This document shows positions 38,808-48,592 of a DNA stretch of 64,000 bases, piece after piece. Location of the stretch: positions 1 through 64,000 of the forward strand of contig CAYOJD010000004.1 of the NCBI GenBank assembly GCA_964404205.1, written 5' to 3'. The position numbers and the translations under genes are program-made. Source of the stretch: CAZWBR01 sp964404205. Lineage in GTDB: Bacteria; Bacteroidota; Bacteroidia; Bacteroidales; Prolixibacteraceae. The number at the start of each line of letters is the position of its first letter. The stretch's first letter is position 1. The notes beneath the pieces were generated by a model, which worked only from the letters and a program-made list of their open reading frames with translations, made no database searches and was not told the origin of the DNA.

Positions 38808-39227
38808 ATGGGGCGAATTCTGGCCATTGATTACGGAAAAAAAAGAGTAGGATTGGCTGCAACCGACCCCCTGCAGATTATTGCTACCCGTTTAACAACG
38901 GTATCGGCAGAAGAGATCTGGAACTTTTTAGAAGCTTATTTTGTAAAAGAAGAGGTCGAGCTGGTTTTGGTCGGCTATCCTGTTCAACTGAACAATCAAC
39001 CTTCGGAAGCGTTACGCTACATCAACCCATTTCTGCAAAAATTGCAGGAAAAGTATCCGGCCCTGCCGGTAAAACTGATGGACGAACGTTACACATCGAG
39101 AATGGCATTTCAAACCATGATTGATGCCGGTTTAAAAAAGAAAGAACGACAGGACAAAGCACTGGTCGATGGCGTTAGCGCCACCATTATACTTCAATCG
39201 TATCTCGAAAGCAGAAAATTTATTTAA
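38808..39227 (+). CDS. ruvX: Holliday junction resolvase-like RuvX/YqgF
   Basis: RNase H-fold nuclease of the YqgF group, proposed as a Holliday-junction resolvase and shown in E. coli to process pre-16S rRNA. The 139-residue protein has the first strand AIDYGKKRVGLA with the catalytic Asp8, the VLVGYPVQLNNQPSE loop, MDERYTSRMA with the second acidic residue, and DKALVDGVSATIIL with the third. Length is typical. It has its own promoter and is followed after two bases by the peptide deformylase gene, so the two form an operon. Confidence 0.93.
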   Translation: MGRILAIDYGKKRVGLAATDPLQIIATRLTTVSAEEIWNFLEAYFVKEEVELVLVGYPVQLNNQPSEALRYINPFLQKLQEKYPALPVKLMDERYTSRMAFQTMIDAGLKKKERQDKALVDGVSATIILQSYLESRKFI

Positions 39228-39229
39228 CT

Positions 39230-39785
39230 ATGATTTATCCGATTACGGTTTACGGCGACCCGGTATTGCGCAAAGTGACCACCGATATTGACAAAAATTA
39301 CAAGGATCTCGATATATTGATAAATGATATGTTCGAAACAATGTACAATGCCGACGGCGTTGGACTGGCTGCCCCGCAAATAGGGCTGACCGACCGTATT
39401 TTTGTAGTCGATTTAACCCCGCTGGCAGAAGAAGACCCCCGGCTGAAAGATTTTAAGAAGGCTTTCATCAACGCACATATTGTTGAGCGAAGCGGCGAAG
39501 AAGAGTTGATGGAGGAGGGCTGCCTGAGTATCCCCGGTATCCATGAAAAAGTTTACCGTCAGGATAAAATCAGGATTAAATATTTCGATGAAAAATGGAA
39601 CNNNNNNNNNNGAATATACCGGTTACCCGGCACGTGTGCTCCAACACGAATACGACCACCTCGACGGAATTATGTTTGTCGACCACTGTTCGCCATTAAA
39701 AAAACGGCTGCTCAAAGGCAAACTAACCGATATTTCGAAAGGGAAAACCAACGCAAGCTACCGTATCAGGACCCCAAAAATCTAA
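39230..39785 (+). CDS. def: Peptide deformylase, interrupted by a 10-N assembly gap
   Basis: Removes the formyl group from the N-terminal Met of new proteins; a metal enzyme in the cytoplasm. Motif 1 [10 protein letters not shown], motif 2 [10 protein letters not shown] (metal Cys) and motif 3 QHEYDHLDG (two metal His, catalytic Glu) are all present. The frame before the Ns (codons from 39230) and after them (codons from 39612) differ by one base because exactly ten Ns were placed. By comparison with the family about four residues (KWN-x4-EYTGY) are missing, i.e. about 12 bases, which would restore one frame. So the gene is almost surely intact and about 185 residues long, and the frame change is an artefact. 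Confidence 0.9.
39602..39611. other. Assembly gap of ten Ns
   Basis: The only undetermined bases in the window, placed inside def. Ten is a placeholder length; the protein family predicts about 12 bases. Confidence 0.98.
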
Positions 39786-39852
39786 TTGGCAGTCGATTAC
39801 TGTATTATCTCACAAATTTGTCGTAAATTGGATGTAATCAACCCAGGGTTAC

Positions 39853-41928
39853 ATGACCATTTTCAACGACCAGCTTCGAAAGGCTCCGTTTGTCAGGCTT
39901 CTTCTCCCGCTATTGGCCGGAATTATTGCCGGAGGAATGTTGTCTCCCGTAAGTAGAATAATTACGCTATCGATTCTTATCTTGCTGGTAGTTATAGTTT
40001 TTGTGCTTCGAAAGCCAAACTACCGCAACGAAGTATGGTTGGGCATTACACTGCTGACAATCATTTTTGTTGTCGGATTTGAACAAGCCAACAACAGCCG
40101 TTTCGAAGCCGAAACGCTGGAAACGAAGGGTTATGTAGCCATATTGGATGAATATCCCGCCGAGCGTGCCAAAACCTACAAAGCAACGATTAAGCTGGCA
40201 GACACCCAAATAAAAATACTGGCCTATTTCCCTAAGGTGAACGGAATCGACACGCTCAAACCCGGAACCCATCTGATTTTCACCGGAAAACCTGAGCAAA
40301 TTGTCAATCATGGAAATCCATTTGAATTTGATTACCAGACCTATATTAACCATCGCGGCATCGGACATCAAATCTTTTTCCGCGAAGGCGATTACAAGTT
40401 TATCAATCAACAAAAAAAATCCCTGAAATACAGCGCATTAATATTTCGCGACAAGCTTATCCATATTTTACAAACAAACGGGATAACCGGTGAAACCCTC
40501 GATGTGATATCGTCGATAGCACTGGGGGCACGCGATGAACTGGATAAGGATACGTTGCAGCATTTCTCGAATGCAGGCGTGATACATGTTCTTTCGGTAT
40601 CTGGACTGCATGTAGCCATCATTTTTGTCGTTCTCGACTGGATGCTTCGCTTCATCAAACGGAGAGAGAAAGGATTGATGCTGCACACCCTTCTAATGCT
40701 CTCAACGCTTTGGGCTTACGCCCTGATTTCGGGGATGTCGCCCTCGGTACTGCGGGCAACGGCAATGTTTTCGTTCATTGTAATTGGCAAGAATCTGCAA
40801 CGTAGTCCAAACATTTACAATTCATTGGCTGCTTCGGCATTTATACTGTTACTTGTTCAACCCCAACTGATTTACGATGTTGGTTTTCAACTCTCCTATT
40901 TTGCTGTAGCCTCAATCGTCTGGCTCTATCCGGTTCTTTACAGGCAACTCTATTTCAGCAATTATTTTATCGACAAAGGGTGGGCTTGCCTGGTAGTTTC
41001 TGTTGCGGCACAAATAGGGACTTTACCGCTAACACTCTACTATTTTCATCAGTTCCCGGTCTATTTCTGGCTGGCCAACTGGGCTGTGATAATTACCAGT
41101 ACATTACTGCTATATTTAGCCTTTCTGCTGTTTATCGTAGCACCGCTGCTCCCCATCGCAGGCCAGATGATTGCATTTCTGCTAAAATGGGACACCGAAT
41201 TTATGCTTTGGTGCATCCAAAAAATCGAGCTGTTGCCTTTTGCGGTAATACCCGACATCTATCATCCCTTTTATCTCTATTTATTGGTAACTGCATTTGC
41301 ACTATCGCTTCTACTGTTGTATAAACAACCTAAATACAAATGGTTAACGGCTTCGATGACATTATTGCTGATAATTGTCACGACACAAACTATCCAAAAA
41401 TACAGTGCGCTGACCCGAAAAGAAATTGTCGTCTTCAATTATCAGCAACAAATACTGGTTGCTTTTACATCGGGCCGGACCACCACTTTTGTAAGCGACA
41501 AGGCCATTTTCAGCCATCCGCAATTTGCCTATACCGTTCGCCCCTATATTGGCAACCGGATGATACGAACAACTTTTCACCAGCAACTTAACAAGCCTTC
41601 GAAAAATAGCAACAAAACCCTGATATCAAAAAATGGGTTTATTAACTTTCAAGGAATCAGGGTAATATTAACCGACAAGCAGAAAAATGAATTATACAAC
41701 CATTTTCCGCTGCCTGATTTGAGGATTGAACACAGGAAACATTCGGACGAACCAGATGTAAACAGTAAAACCGGGAATCGATCAAACAGGCCCAATACTT
41801 TCAACATCTGTTTTACCGACCCATCGGGCAAAGCGCAGTCGGTTGAATTCAACAACACCTCTATATCTCTCATATTCAACAAAAATAACAGTCTAAAAAA
41901 TTTAGTCGTACCGCTGAGGTTCGAATAG
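39853..41928 (+). CDS. comEC: ComEC/Rec2-family DNA-uptake channel protein
   Basis: Inner-membrane protein of the family that moves single-stranded DNA into the cytoplasm during natural transformation. The 691-residue protein has N-terminal membrane helices and a DUF4131/OB-like periplasmic domain (about 25-190), then the ComEC competence domain (about 215-510) with HVLSVSGLHVAII, ISGMSPSVLRATAMF and many helices. The C-terminal 150 residues show no metallo-beta-lactamase motif (HxHxDH), so the nuclease-like domain of Bacillus ComEC is missing, as is common in Bacteroidota. No other competence gene is near, so transformation is possible but not shown. Confidence 0.9.
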   Translation: MTIFNDQLRKAPFVRLLLPLLAGIIAGGMLSPVSRIITLSILILLVVIVFVLRKPNYRNEVWLGITLLTIIFVVGFEQANNSRFEAETLETKGYVAILDEYPAERAKTYKATIKLADTQIKILAYFPKVNGIDTLKPGTHLIFTGKPEQIVNHGNPFEFDYQTYINHRGIGHQIFFREGDYKFINQQKKSLKYSALIFRDKLIHILQTNGITGETLDVISSIALGARDELDKDTLQHFSNAGVIHVLSVSGLHVAIIFVVLDWMLRFIKRREKGLMLHTLLMLSTLWAYALISGMSPSVLRATAMFSFIVIGKNLQRSPNIYNSLAASAFILLLVQPQLIYDVGFQLSYFAVASIVWLYPVLYRQLYFSNYFIDKGWACLVVSVAAQIGTLPLTLYYFHQFPVYFWLANWAVIITSTLLLYLAFLLFIVAPLLPIAGQMIAFLLKWDTEFMLWCIQKIELLPFAVIPDIYHPFYLYLLVTAFALSLLLLYKQPKYKWLTASMTLLLIIVTTQTIQKYSALTRKEIVVFNYQQQILVAFTSGRTTTFVSDKAIFSHPQFAYTVRPYIGNRMIRTTFHQQLNKPSKNSNKTLISKNGFINFQGIRVILTDKQKNELYNHFPLPDLRIEHRKHSDEPDVNSKTGNRSNRPNTFNICFTDPSGKAQSVEFNNTSISLIFNKNNSLKNLVVPLRFE

Positions 41929-41969
41929 GTAAAAAGCGTTAATTTGCACATTCAAACGCATCTAAAAAA

Positions 41970-43304
41970 ATGAAAATAGTGATTGCCGGTGCCGGCGAAG
42001 TGGGCACACATTTGGCCAAAATGTTATCCAGAGACGACCACGATATTATTCTTTTCGACGAAGGGAAAGAGAAATTGAGCACGATATCATCGTCACTCGA
42101 TGTGATGACCATCTCGGGCAGCACACTCTCGTTTGACGACCTGAAAGATACCGACATAGCCAACAGTGACCTCTTTATTGCCGTAACACCGTATGAAGAC
42201 CGAAACATTGTTGCCTGCCAGTTGGCCAAACATTTGGGCACCAAGAAGGCGGTTGCCCGAATCGACAATCAGGAATTTTTGTTTCCGCAAAACCGTGAAT
42301 TTTTCACCGCTTTGGGTATCGATGAACTGATCTACCCCGAACATCTTGCCGCGAAAGAGATTATTGCCCATATCAAACAAACCAGTACACGCCAGATCTT
42401 CGAGTTCTCGGGCGGCAAACTGGTGCTTTTCGCCGTTAAAATACGTGAAAACGCGAGCCTTATCAACATACCGCTTCACGATTTAACCCACGAATTGGAT
42501 AACTTCAGGGTAGTCGCCATTTCTCGTGATTCTGAAACAATAATTCCTCACGGTAACGATTTAATCCTGAAAGACGACCTTGTGTTTTTTGTTTCCAAAC
42601 CGGCACTGGTCGATTCCATTCTCCAAAAAGCCGGAAAAGAGAAATTTGTAGTCAAAAATGTGATGATTTTAGGCGGAAGCCGTATCGGTATGAAAACCGC
42701 CCTGCGGCTCGGCGACAGCTTCAACATCAAAATCATCGAACAGAATAAGGAGCGTAGCCTGAAAGTGGCCGAAAAGGTAAGCCATGCACTGGTTATCAAT
42801 GGCGATGGCCGCGATTTGGAATTACTGAAGTCGGAAGGAATCGAGCAAATGGATGCCTTTGTTGCCGTTACCGGAAATTCCGAAGCCAATATCCTCTCGT
42901 GCCAGTTGGCCAAAAAAATGGGGGTAAAACGGACCATTGCCGAAGTGGAAAATATCGATTATATCGATTTTGCCGAACGAATTGGTATTGGTGGTGTAAT
43001 CAACAAAAAACTGTTGGCCGCATCCTACATCTATCGCTACACGATGAATGCCGAAGTGTCGCATGTTAAATGCCTGACTGCATCCGATGCCGAAGCGCTC
43101 GAATTCGTGGTAAAAGAGGGAGCCAAAGTGACCAAATATCCGCTTCGGGACCTAGATTTTCCGAAAGAGGCAACCATTGGTGGCTATATTCGCGATAATC
43201 AGGGTCATATTGCCAACGGGAATACCCAAATACTTGCTGGCGACCGGGTCGTGGTTTTCACCCGCCCCGACGCACTGAAAAAGCGGTCGAAATATTTTAA
43301 ATAG
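41970..43304 (+). CDS. trkA: Trk potassium uptake regulator TrkA
   Basis: Cytoplasmic NAD/ATP-binding regulator that gates the TrkH potassium channel. The 444-residue protein has two RCK units, each with a Rossmann RCK_N domain (GAGEVGTHLA at 6-15, and LGGSRIGMKTA near 232) and an RCK_C domain, with the typical SDLFIAVTPYEDRNIVACQLAK and DAFVAVTGNSEANILSCQLAKKMG repeats. Length matches E. coli TrkA. It is followed after 19 bases by trkH, an operon. Confidence 0.96.
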   Translation: MKIVIAGAGEVGTHLAKMLSRDDHDIILFDEGKEKLSTISSSLDVMTISGSTLSFDDLKDTDIANSDLFIAVTPYEDRNIVACQLAKHLGTKKAVARIDNQEFLFPQNREFFTALGIDELIYPEHLAAKEIIAHIKQTSTRQIFEFSGGKLVLFAVKIRENASLINIPLHDLTHELDNFRVVAISRDSETIIPHGNDLILKDDLVFFVSKPALVDSILQKAGKEKFVVKNVMILGGSRIGMKTALRLGDSFNIKIIEQNKERSLKVAEKVSHALVINGDGRDLELLKSEGIEQMDAFVAVTGNSEANILSCQLAKKMGVKRTIAEVENIDYIDFAERIGIGGVINKKLLAASYIYRYTMNAEVSHVKCLTASDAEALEFVVKEGAKVTKYPLRDLDFPKEATIGGYIRDNQGHIANGNTQILAGDRVVVFTRPDALKKRSKYFK

Positions 43305-43323
43305 ACACCAAAAGAGAACTTGA

Positions 43324-44775
43324 ATGCTGACCTTCAGGGTACATTTCAAGGTAATGGGCATGTTGCTGGTGGGCGAATCAATCGCCATGTTCCTTGCATT
43401 TCTTGTGGCCATCCTTTACCGCGAACCCGATATCCAGTCATTCGGCATCTCATCATCAATCACACTGCTGTCAGGCCTTTTGTCGATTCTTATCGGCCGA
43501 AAAACTACCGACCAAATGATTGGCCGGCGTGAAGGCTATATCATTGTCGCATTAGTATGGATAGTCTTTTCGTTTTTTGGCGCACTCCCCTTTGTAATTG
43601 GCGGATTTATACCGTTGTATACCGATGCTTTCTTCGAAACCATGTCGGGGTTTACCACCACCGGGGCATCCATACTCGAAGACATTGAATCGCTGCCCCA
43701 CGGGATTTTGTTTTGGCGCAGCATGACCCAATGGCTGGGGGGCATGGGTATGATTGTATTGTCGCTCGCCATTTTACCAATACTCGGCATCGGTGGGATG
43801 CAGTTATTCATCGCCGAAGTACCTGGTCCAACCCCCGATAAACTGAGGCCACGGATTCGCGAAACCGCCAAACAGTTGTGGGGAATCTATTTCTTGCTCA
43901 CCCTGATGGAAACCATCTTCCTGATTTTTGGGGGCATGTCGCTGTTCGATGCCGTTTGCCACTCATTTACCACCATGGCTACCGGTGGATATTCGACCAA
44001 ACAGGCCAGTATCGGACATTGGGATTCGGCCTATATTCACTATGTCATCACACTTTTTATGTTTCTGGCCGGAACCAACTTCACCCTCACCTATTTTGCC
44101 ATTCACCGTAAATTCGGAAAAATCCGCACCAACGAAGAGTTCAAATGGTATCTCTTTTTTATTGGGGCATTCACGTTGGTCATTGCTTTGGGGCTGATGT
44201 TTCACAACAACCATTCACTCGAACAAAATTTCAGGGATTCACTTTTTCAGGTCGTTTCAATTATTACAACTACGGGCTACGCTACCGTCGATTATATGAT
44301 TTGGTCGCCTGTCCTGATTCTGGTACTCTTTACCCTCTTTTTCTTTGGCGGGTCGGCCGGCTCAACAGGCGGGGGAATAAAAATAGTCCGCATTGTTTTA
44401 TTGCTCCGAAATGGTTGGTACGAGTTAAAAAGGTTGATTCACCCCAACGCCGTTATTCCGGTGTTGTACAATAAGAAACTGGTAACCGACCAGATTATAC
44501 TCAATGTACTGGCATTCTTTATTATATACCTGATTATCTTCTTCGGAAGTGTGATTATTTTTACTTTCTCTGAGCCAGACTTAGCCGCAGCCATGGGTGC
44601 GGTAGCCACTTCGCTGGGTAATATCGGCCCCGGACTGGGGGAACTGGGGCCAGCCAGTAATTTTTACAAAATCAACGACTTTGGCAAGTGGTTTCTCTCC
44701 TTTCTGATGCTTCTGGGCCGGCTCGAACTCTTCACAATTCTGGTCATTTTTACGCCCTCGTTCTGGCGGAAATAG
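43324..44775 (+). CDS. trkH: Trk potassium transporter subunit TrkH
   Basis: Inner-membrane potassium channel/transporter. The 483-residue protein has about ten membrane helices arranged as four pore repeats; selectivity-filter segments include SGFTTTGASILED, TMATGGYSTKQ, ITTTGYATVDY and TSLGNIGPGLGELGP. GGSAGSTGGGIKIVR is the loop conserved in TrkH between the pore repeats. Length is normal. It is co-transcribed with trkA. The stop lies three bases from the end of the convergent threonylcarbamoyl-AMP synthase gene; no obvious terminator fits between them. Confidence 0.96.
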   Translation: MLTFRVHFKVMGMLLVGESIAMFLAFLVAILYREPDIQSFGISSSITLLSGLLSILIGRKTTDQMIGRREGYIIVALVWIVFSFFGALPFVIGGFIPLYTDAFFETMSGFTTTGASILEDIESLPHGILFWRSMTQWLGGMGMIVLSLAILPILGIGGMQLFIAEVPGPTPDKLRPRIRETAKQLWGIYFLLTLMETIFLIFGGMSLFDAVCHSFTTMATGGYSTKQASIGHWDSAYIHYVITLFMFLAGTNFTLTYFAIHRKFGKIRTNEEFKWYLFFIGAFTLVIALGLMFHNNHSLEQNFRDSLFQVVSIITTTGYATVDYMIWSPVLILVLFTLFFFGGSAGSTGGGIKIVRIVLLLRNGWYELKRLIHPNAVIPVLYNKKLVTDQIILNVLAFFIIYLIIFFGSVIIFTFSEPDLAAAMGAVATSLGNIGPGLGELGPASNFYKINDFGKWFLSFLMLLGRLELFTILVIFTPSFWRK

Positions 44776-44778
44776 CCT

Positions 44779-45393
44779 TTATTCGATAAGTATCCCTTTC
44801 CCCTGCCGAACAATCACAATCTCGTCGCCGGTACAATCTACCACTGTCGAGGGAATATTACCTCCATAACCACCGTCGATGACCAAATCGACCTGATGGC
44901 TAAACTTCTCTTCAATCAATTCGGGATCGGTGATGTATTCCAGAATTTCATCATCGTCGTGTACCGATGTGGAAAGAATAGGGTTGCCAAGTTCCCTGAC
45001 AATTTCACGAATAATATTATTGTCCGGCACACGAATTCCTATGCTCCGTTTAGAGTTCTTAAAAAGCTTGGGGACATTATTATTGGCATCAAGAATAAAG
45101 GTAAACGGCCCGGGAAGGTTCTTTTTCATCAACTTAAAAATGGAATTGGGAAAGGGTTTTGTAAAAACGGAGATTTGGCTCAGATCGTAGAAGATAAACG
45201 AGAAATCGGCCTTCTCAGGCTTGATATTCTTGATTTTAGCCACCCGCTCAACCGCCCTGGCCTTGGTGATATCGCAGCCAATACCATAAATCGTATCGGT
45301 AGGGTAAATAATCACGCCGCCATCGCGCAACAGTTCAACAATCTTTTGAACTTCGCGCGGGTTTGGATTCTCGTTGTAGAGGCGTGTTGTCAT
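44779..45393 (-). CDS. tsaC: Threonylcarbamoyl-AMP synthase (YrdC/Sua5 type)
   Basis: Makes threonylcarbamoyl-AMP from threonine, bicarbonate and ATP for the t6A37 modification of ANN-decoding tRNAs. The 204-residue protein has a single YrdC domain with IIYPTDTIYGIGCDI (about 31-45), the RSIGIRVPDNNIIREI segment and PILSTSVHDDDE. It lacks the extra Sua5 C-terminal domain, so it is the short form. YciO-like proteins look alike and may have another role, so the tsaC name is probable rather than proven. It is a single gene convergent with trkH. Confidence 0.85.
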   Translation of the reverse strand: MTTRLYNENPNPREVQKIVELLRDGGVIIYPTDTIYGIGCDITKARAVERVAKIKNIKPEKADFSFIFYDLSQISVFTKPFPNSIFKLMKKNLPGPFTFILDANNNVPKLFKNSKRSIGIRVPDNNIIREIVRELGNPILSTSVHDDDEILEYITDPELIEEKFSHQVDLVIDGGYGGNIPSTVVDCTGDEIVIVRQGKGILIE

Positions 45394-45456
45394 AAGCGTT
45401 TATTTCCCTCAATCGATTTTGATACCGGAAAGCAGCTAAAATTAATTAATTCACTC

Positions 45457-45464
45457 TATTTTTG
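45457..45464 (+). promoter_or_regulatory. -7 element (TATTTTTG) for the MATE-mnmD operon
   Basis: Perfect TAnnTTTG match. It overlaps the in-frame TTG at 45462, which therefore cannot be the start; translation must begin further on. Confidence 0.5.
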
Positions 45465-45491
45465 CCTGTCGAACCACAACAATCTTTTCAA

Positions 45492-46940
45492 TTGTCAGCT
45501 ACCAGAGATTTAACACAAGGATCTATTCCCCGGCAAATTATTAAACTGTCACTTCCCATCATGGGGACCTCGTTTGTACAAATGGCTTATAACCTGACCG
45601 ATATGTTATGGTTAGGCCATGCCGGAAGCAACTATGTGGCTGCAGTTGGTGCTGCTTCCTATTTTACATGGTTTGGCGTTTCGGTGATGTTGATTGCACG
45701 TATTGGTGCCGAAGTAGGCATTTCGCAATCGCTCGGGGCCGGCAACCAACAAAAGGCATTGCGCTTTGCCAACAACTCTGTCTCGCTGGTATTGCTGATG
45801 GCCTTTATCTTCGGGGTCATTACCTTTATCTTTGGGAACCAGCTTATATCCCTTTTCAAAATTGACGATGCAGGCGTTCACCAATCGGCTGTCTCGTACC
45901 TGAAAATCATTGCCGTTGGAGCATTCTTCTATTACTCCAACCCCACATTTACCGGAATTTTCAACGGGACCGGAAACCCTAAAATGCCATTTCGGATCAA
46001 CGCCACCGGCCTGATATTCAATATTATTCTCGACCCTGTTTTTATTTACGGCTGGTGGTTCATACCACGAATGGGTTCCGACGGCGCAGCTATTGCCACT
46101 ATTTTATCGCAAGCTATCGTTACTATTTTGTTTTGGGCCATCACCCGAAGGGGTAAAGGCCCTTTTGCCAACTTCCGTTTCAGCCTCGGTTTCGATCGCA
46201 AAATCACCAAAAAAATCTTCCAACTCGGTTTGCCGGTTGCGCTGCATAGCATTCTCTTTGCTTCGTTCGGTATGGTGCTTACACGCATCATCAGCCAGTG
46301 GGGGGCACTTCCCATTGCTATCCAAAGCGTTGGGGCACAAATCGAAGCACTCAGCTGGATGACTGCCAGCGGCTTTTCGACCGCGCTGGGCGTTTTCACC
46401 GGGCAAAATTTCGGGGCAGGCAACTGGGACCGGATTTTCAAAGGGTATATGATAACGCTTGCCATTAGTTCGGTTATCGGTATCGCCGTGACCATTCTTT
46501 TTCTGGTTTTCGGGCACGATATTTTTTCAGCCTTTATACCTGAAAAAGAAGCTATCGCGCTGGGAGCTGTATATCTAGCCATTCTGGCCATCTCACAACT
46601 TTTTATGTGTGTCGAAATCACCACAGGTGGGGCCTTCAACGGAATTGGACAAACCTTTCCCCCTTCGGCTGTAGGAATTATCCTTACCGGGGCCAGAATC
46701 CCTATGGCACTGGTATTGAGCCAGCCTCAATATTTTGGTGTGACGGGGGTATGGTGGAGCATCACCATCAGCTCGGTACTGAAAGGCATTGTTTTACTGG
46801 GTTGGTACCATTTCAAGGTCTATCGCAACCATCCCGAAAAGGTAGAGATTAATTTCAGGGATCAGTTTATCCGCTTCATCCCTTCGCGGGTACGGCAGGA
46901 AATATTCGACAACAAGCTTATTGGCAACGATGAAAAGTGA
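45492..46940 (+). CDS. MATE-family efflux transporter
   Basis: Inner-membrane antiporter of the MATE (NorM/DinF) family that expels cationic drugs or metabolites using Na+ or H+. The 482-residue protein has about 12 helices in two related halves; LSLPIMGTSFVQMAYNLTDMLWLG marks helix 1 and GTGNPKMPFRINATGLIFNIILDP the loop in the first half, with the matching GGAFNGIGQTFPPSAVG in the second. No ATG precedes helix 1, so TTG at 45492 is chosen as start; it lies 28 bases after the -7 element. The stop overlaps mnmD by 11 bases. Substrate cannot be predicted. Confidence 0.9.
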   Translation: MSATRDLTQGSIPRQIIKLSLPIMGTSFVQMAYNLTDMLWLGHAGSNYVAAVGAASYFTWFGVSVMLIARIGAEVGISQSLGAGNQQKALRFANNSVSLVLLMAFIFGVITFIFGNQLISLFKIDDAGVHQSAVSYLKIIAVGAFFYYSNPTFTGIFNGTGNPKMPFRINATGLIFNIILDPVFIYGWWFIPRMGSDGAAIATILSQAIVTILFWAITRRGKGPFANFRFSLGFDRKITKKIFQLGLPVALHSILFASFGMVLTRIISQWGALPIAIQSVGAQIEALSWMTASGFSTALGVFTGQNFGAGNWDRIFKGYMITLAISSVIGIAVTILFLVFGHDIFSAFIPEKEAIALGAVYLAILAISQLFMCVEITTGGAFNGIGQTFPPSAVGIILTGARIPMALVLSQPQYFGVTGVWWSITISSVLKGIVLLGWYHFKVYRNHPEKVEINFRDQFIRFIPSRVRQEIFDNKLIGNDEK

Positions 46941-47583
46941 AATTGTACAGACTGCTGACGGTTCCAGCACCATTTTTCTTCCAGAAATTGGCGAACACTA
47001 CCACTCCACTTACGGCGCAGTGCAAGAGTCGATGCATGTCTTTCTTTCGTCGGGGCTCGAAAAATGCAGCAAAACACCTCTAACCATCTTCGAAGTAGGT
47101 TTTGGCACCGGGTTAAATGCCCTTTTAACTGCGGATAGCCATTGGGCAAAAGAAAAAAAGATCCATTATATTACTGTCGAGAAATATCCCGTTTCAGAAA
47201 CGATTTGGCAACAACTTCAATTCCCATCCGGGGAACCTTCACTTTTCGAAGCCTTGCACCGTTCCGTTTGGGAAGCCAAAACACCAATCCACCACGGCTT
47301 CGATTTGCAAAAACTACAAGGCGACCTGCTTACCATCGACTTTAGGCAACTCCCGTTGTTCGACCTAATCTATTTCGATGCCTTCTCGCCCGACAAGCAA
47401 CCGGAGCTTTGGAGCCTTGCGGTTTTCGAAAAGCTATACCGGCAGTGCAACCCCGAAGCCGTTCTGGTTACCTACTGTGCCAAAGGCCAGGTACGCCGCA
47501 ATATGCAACAGGCCGGGTTTGTGGCCGAAAGGCTGCCAGGCCCTCCCGGAAAAAGGGAAATGCTAAGGGGCGTAAAGCGTTAA
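46930..47583 (+). CDS. mnmD: tRNA 5-methylaminomethyl-2-thiouridine methyltransferase MnmD
   Basis: Uses S-adenosylmethionine to methylate nm5s2U34 to mnm5s2U34 in the wobble position of some tRNAs; the free-standing equivalent of the methyltransferase half of MnmC. The 217-residue protein has the SAM motif EVGFGTGLNALLT (about 55-67), ITVEKYPVS, and FDAFSPDKQPELW, the family signature. No FAD oxidoreductase domain follows. ATG at 46930 lies within the end of the MATE gene (11-base overlap), so expression depends on it. The two products have no known link. Confidence 0.92.
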   Translation: MKSEIVQTADGSSTIFLPEIGEHYHSTYGAVQESMHVFLSSGLEKCSKTPLTIFEVGFGTGLNALLTADSHWAKEKKIHYITVEKYPVSETIWQQLQFPSGEPSLFEALHRSVWEAKTPIHHGFDLQKLQGDLLTIDFRQLPLFDLIYFDAFSPDKQPELWSLAVFEKLYRQCNPEAVLVTYCAKGQVRRNMQQAGFVAERLPGPPGKREMLRGVKR

Positions 47584-47778
47584 ATCATTCTTTATCGGCC
47601 AACAAACCATCACGATATCCCTCCGGGCAATAAAAAGCATCCGTAGTACCATCTAAATCCGCCCCGGTTAAAACTTTGGCTAATGAAATGAATAATAAGT
47701 AGCCCCGGATCGTTTTTGGTCAAAAAATCGCTACATTCGCTGCTTCAAAAAGAATATCAAATTTTATTAAAATCAATT

Positions 47779-48480
47779 ATGCAAATTAAGTCTCTTGTTA
47801 TCGTTGCAGTTGCCGGTTCAATGTTTCTGGCTTCTTGCAATACTACTAAAAGCTCGAAAGTTGAATTGAAAACCCTGGCCGACTCGGCAGCTTACGCTAT
47901 CGGTGCCGACTTAGGACAAAATATCAAGCAGAACCTCCCTACCGCCCCCGGAGGCAGCGAGCTGGACATGAAAATTGTTATGGCCGCATTTAATCAGGTT
48001 ATGACCGACCAACCTTCGCAAATTGCTGTCGACCAGGCCCAGACCATTACCCAGAACTATTTTATGAAAAGCCAGGCTGCTGAAGGTGAAAAAAATAAAG
48101 CCGAAGGGGTTAAATTTCTCGAAGAAAACGGTAAAAAAGCAGGTGTAACCACCACTGCCAGCGGTTTGCAGTACGAAGTGCTGAAAGAAGGCAGCGGTGC
48201 TAAACCAACTGAAACTTCAACCGTCAAAGTACACTATCACGGTACAACCATCGACGGTAAAGTATTCGACAGTTCGGTCGACCGTGGCGAACCGGTTTCG
48301 TTCCCGCTGAACGGCGTGATTAAAGGATGGACAGAAGGGCTTCAGCTGATGACCGTAGGTTCAAAATATAAATTCTACATCCCATCAGAACTGGCTTACG
48401 GCGAACGCGGCCCCTCTCCTGAAATCAAACCCAACTCAGTATTGGTTTTCGAAGTCGAATTACTCGAAATCGAAAAATAG
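47779..48480 (+). CDS. FKBP-type peptidyl-prolyl isomerase lipoprotein (Mip/FklB-like)
   Basis: Speeds cis-trans isomerisation of X-Pro bonds in exported proteins. The 233-residue protein has a lipobox (FLASC, Cys20), an N-terminal helical dimerisation domain (about 30-125, LKTLADSAAYAIGADLGQNIK), and an FKBP domain (about 130-233) with TASGLQYEVLKEG, VKVHYHGTTIDGKVFDSS, VIKGWTEGLQLM and IPSELAYGERG. ATG at 47779 begins the signal peptide; the frame is open 21 codons further upstream without a better start. The long hairpin after it (48527-48567) has no plus-strand T-run. Confidence 0.93.
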   Translation: MQIKSLVIVAVAGSMFLASCNTTKSSKVELKTLADSAAYAIGADLGQNIKQNLPTAPGGSELDMKIVMAAFNQVMTDQPSQIAVDQAQTITQNYFMKSQAAEGEKNKAEGVKFLEENGKKAGVTTTASGLQYEVLKEGSGAKPTETSTVKVHYHGTTIDGKVFDSSVDRGEPVSFPLNGVIKGWTEGLQLMTVGSKYKFYIPSELAYGERGPSPEIKPNSVLVFEVELLEIEK

Positions 48481-48526
48481 TATTGGGTTTATGTTATCTT
48501 TAGGATAAGTATATCTCAACAAAAAA

Positions 48527-48567
48527 CAGAACCCGGAAAAGCTGGCGTACAGTTCTTCCGGGTTCTG
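48527..48567. terminator. 12-bp perfect hairpin between the FKBP and DUF3127 genes
   Basis: CAGAACCCGGAA and TTCCGGGTTCTG pair perfectly around a 17-base loop. The T-run is on the minus strand side only, where no gene needs ending. It may be a weak terminator for FKBP or part of the DUF3127 leader. Confidence 0.6.
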
Positions 48568-48592
48568 CATCTCAACCCGAAAAATATTTGTT

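Noticed and set aside
39230..39826. Peptide deformylase as a frameshifted pseudogene
   Set aside because: The frame change lies exactly at a ten-N gap of arbitrary length.
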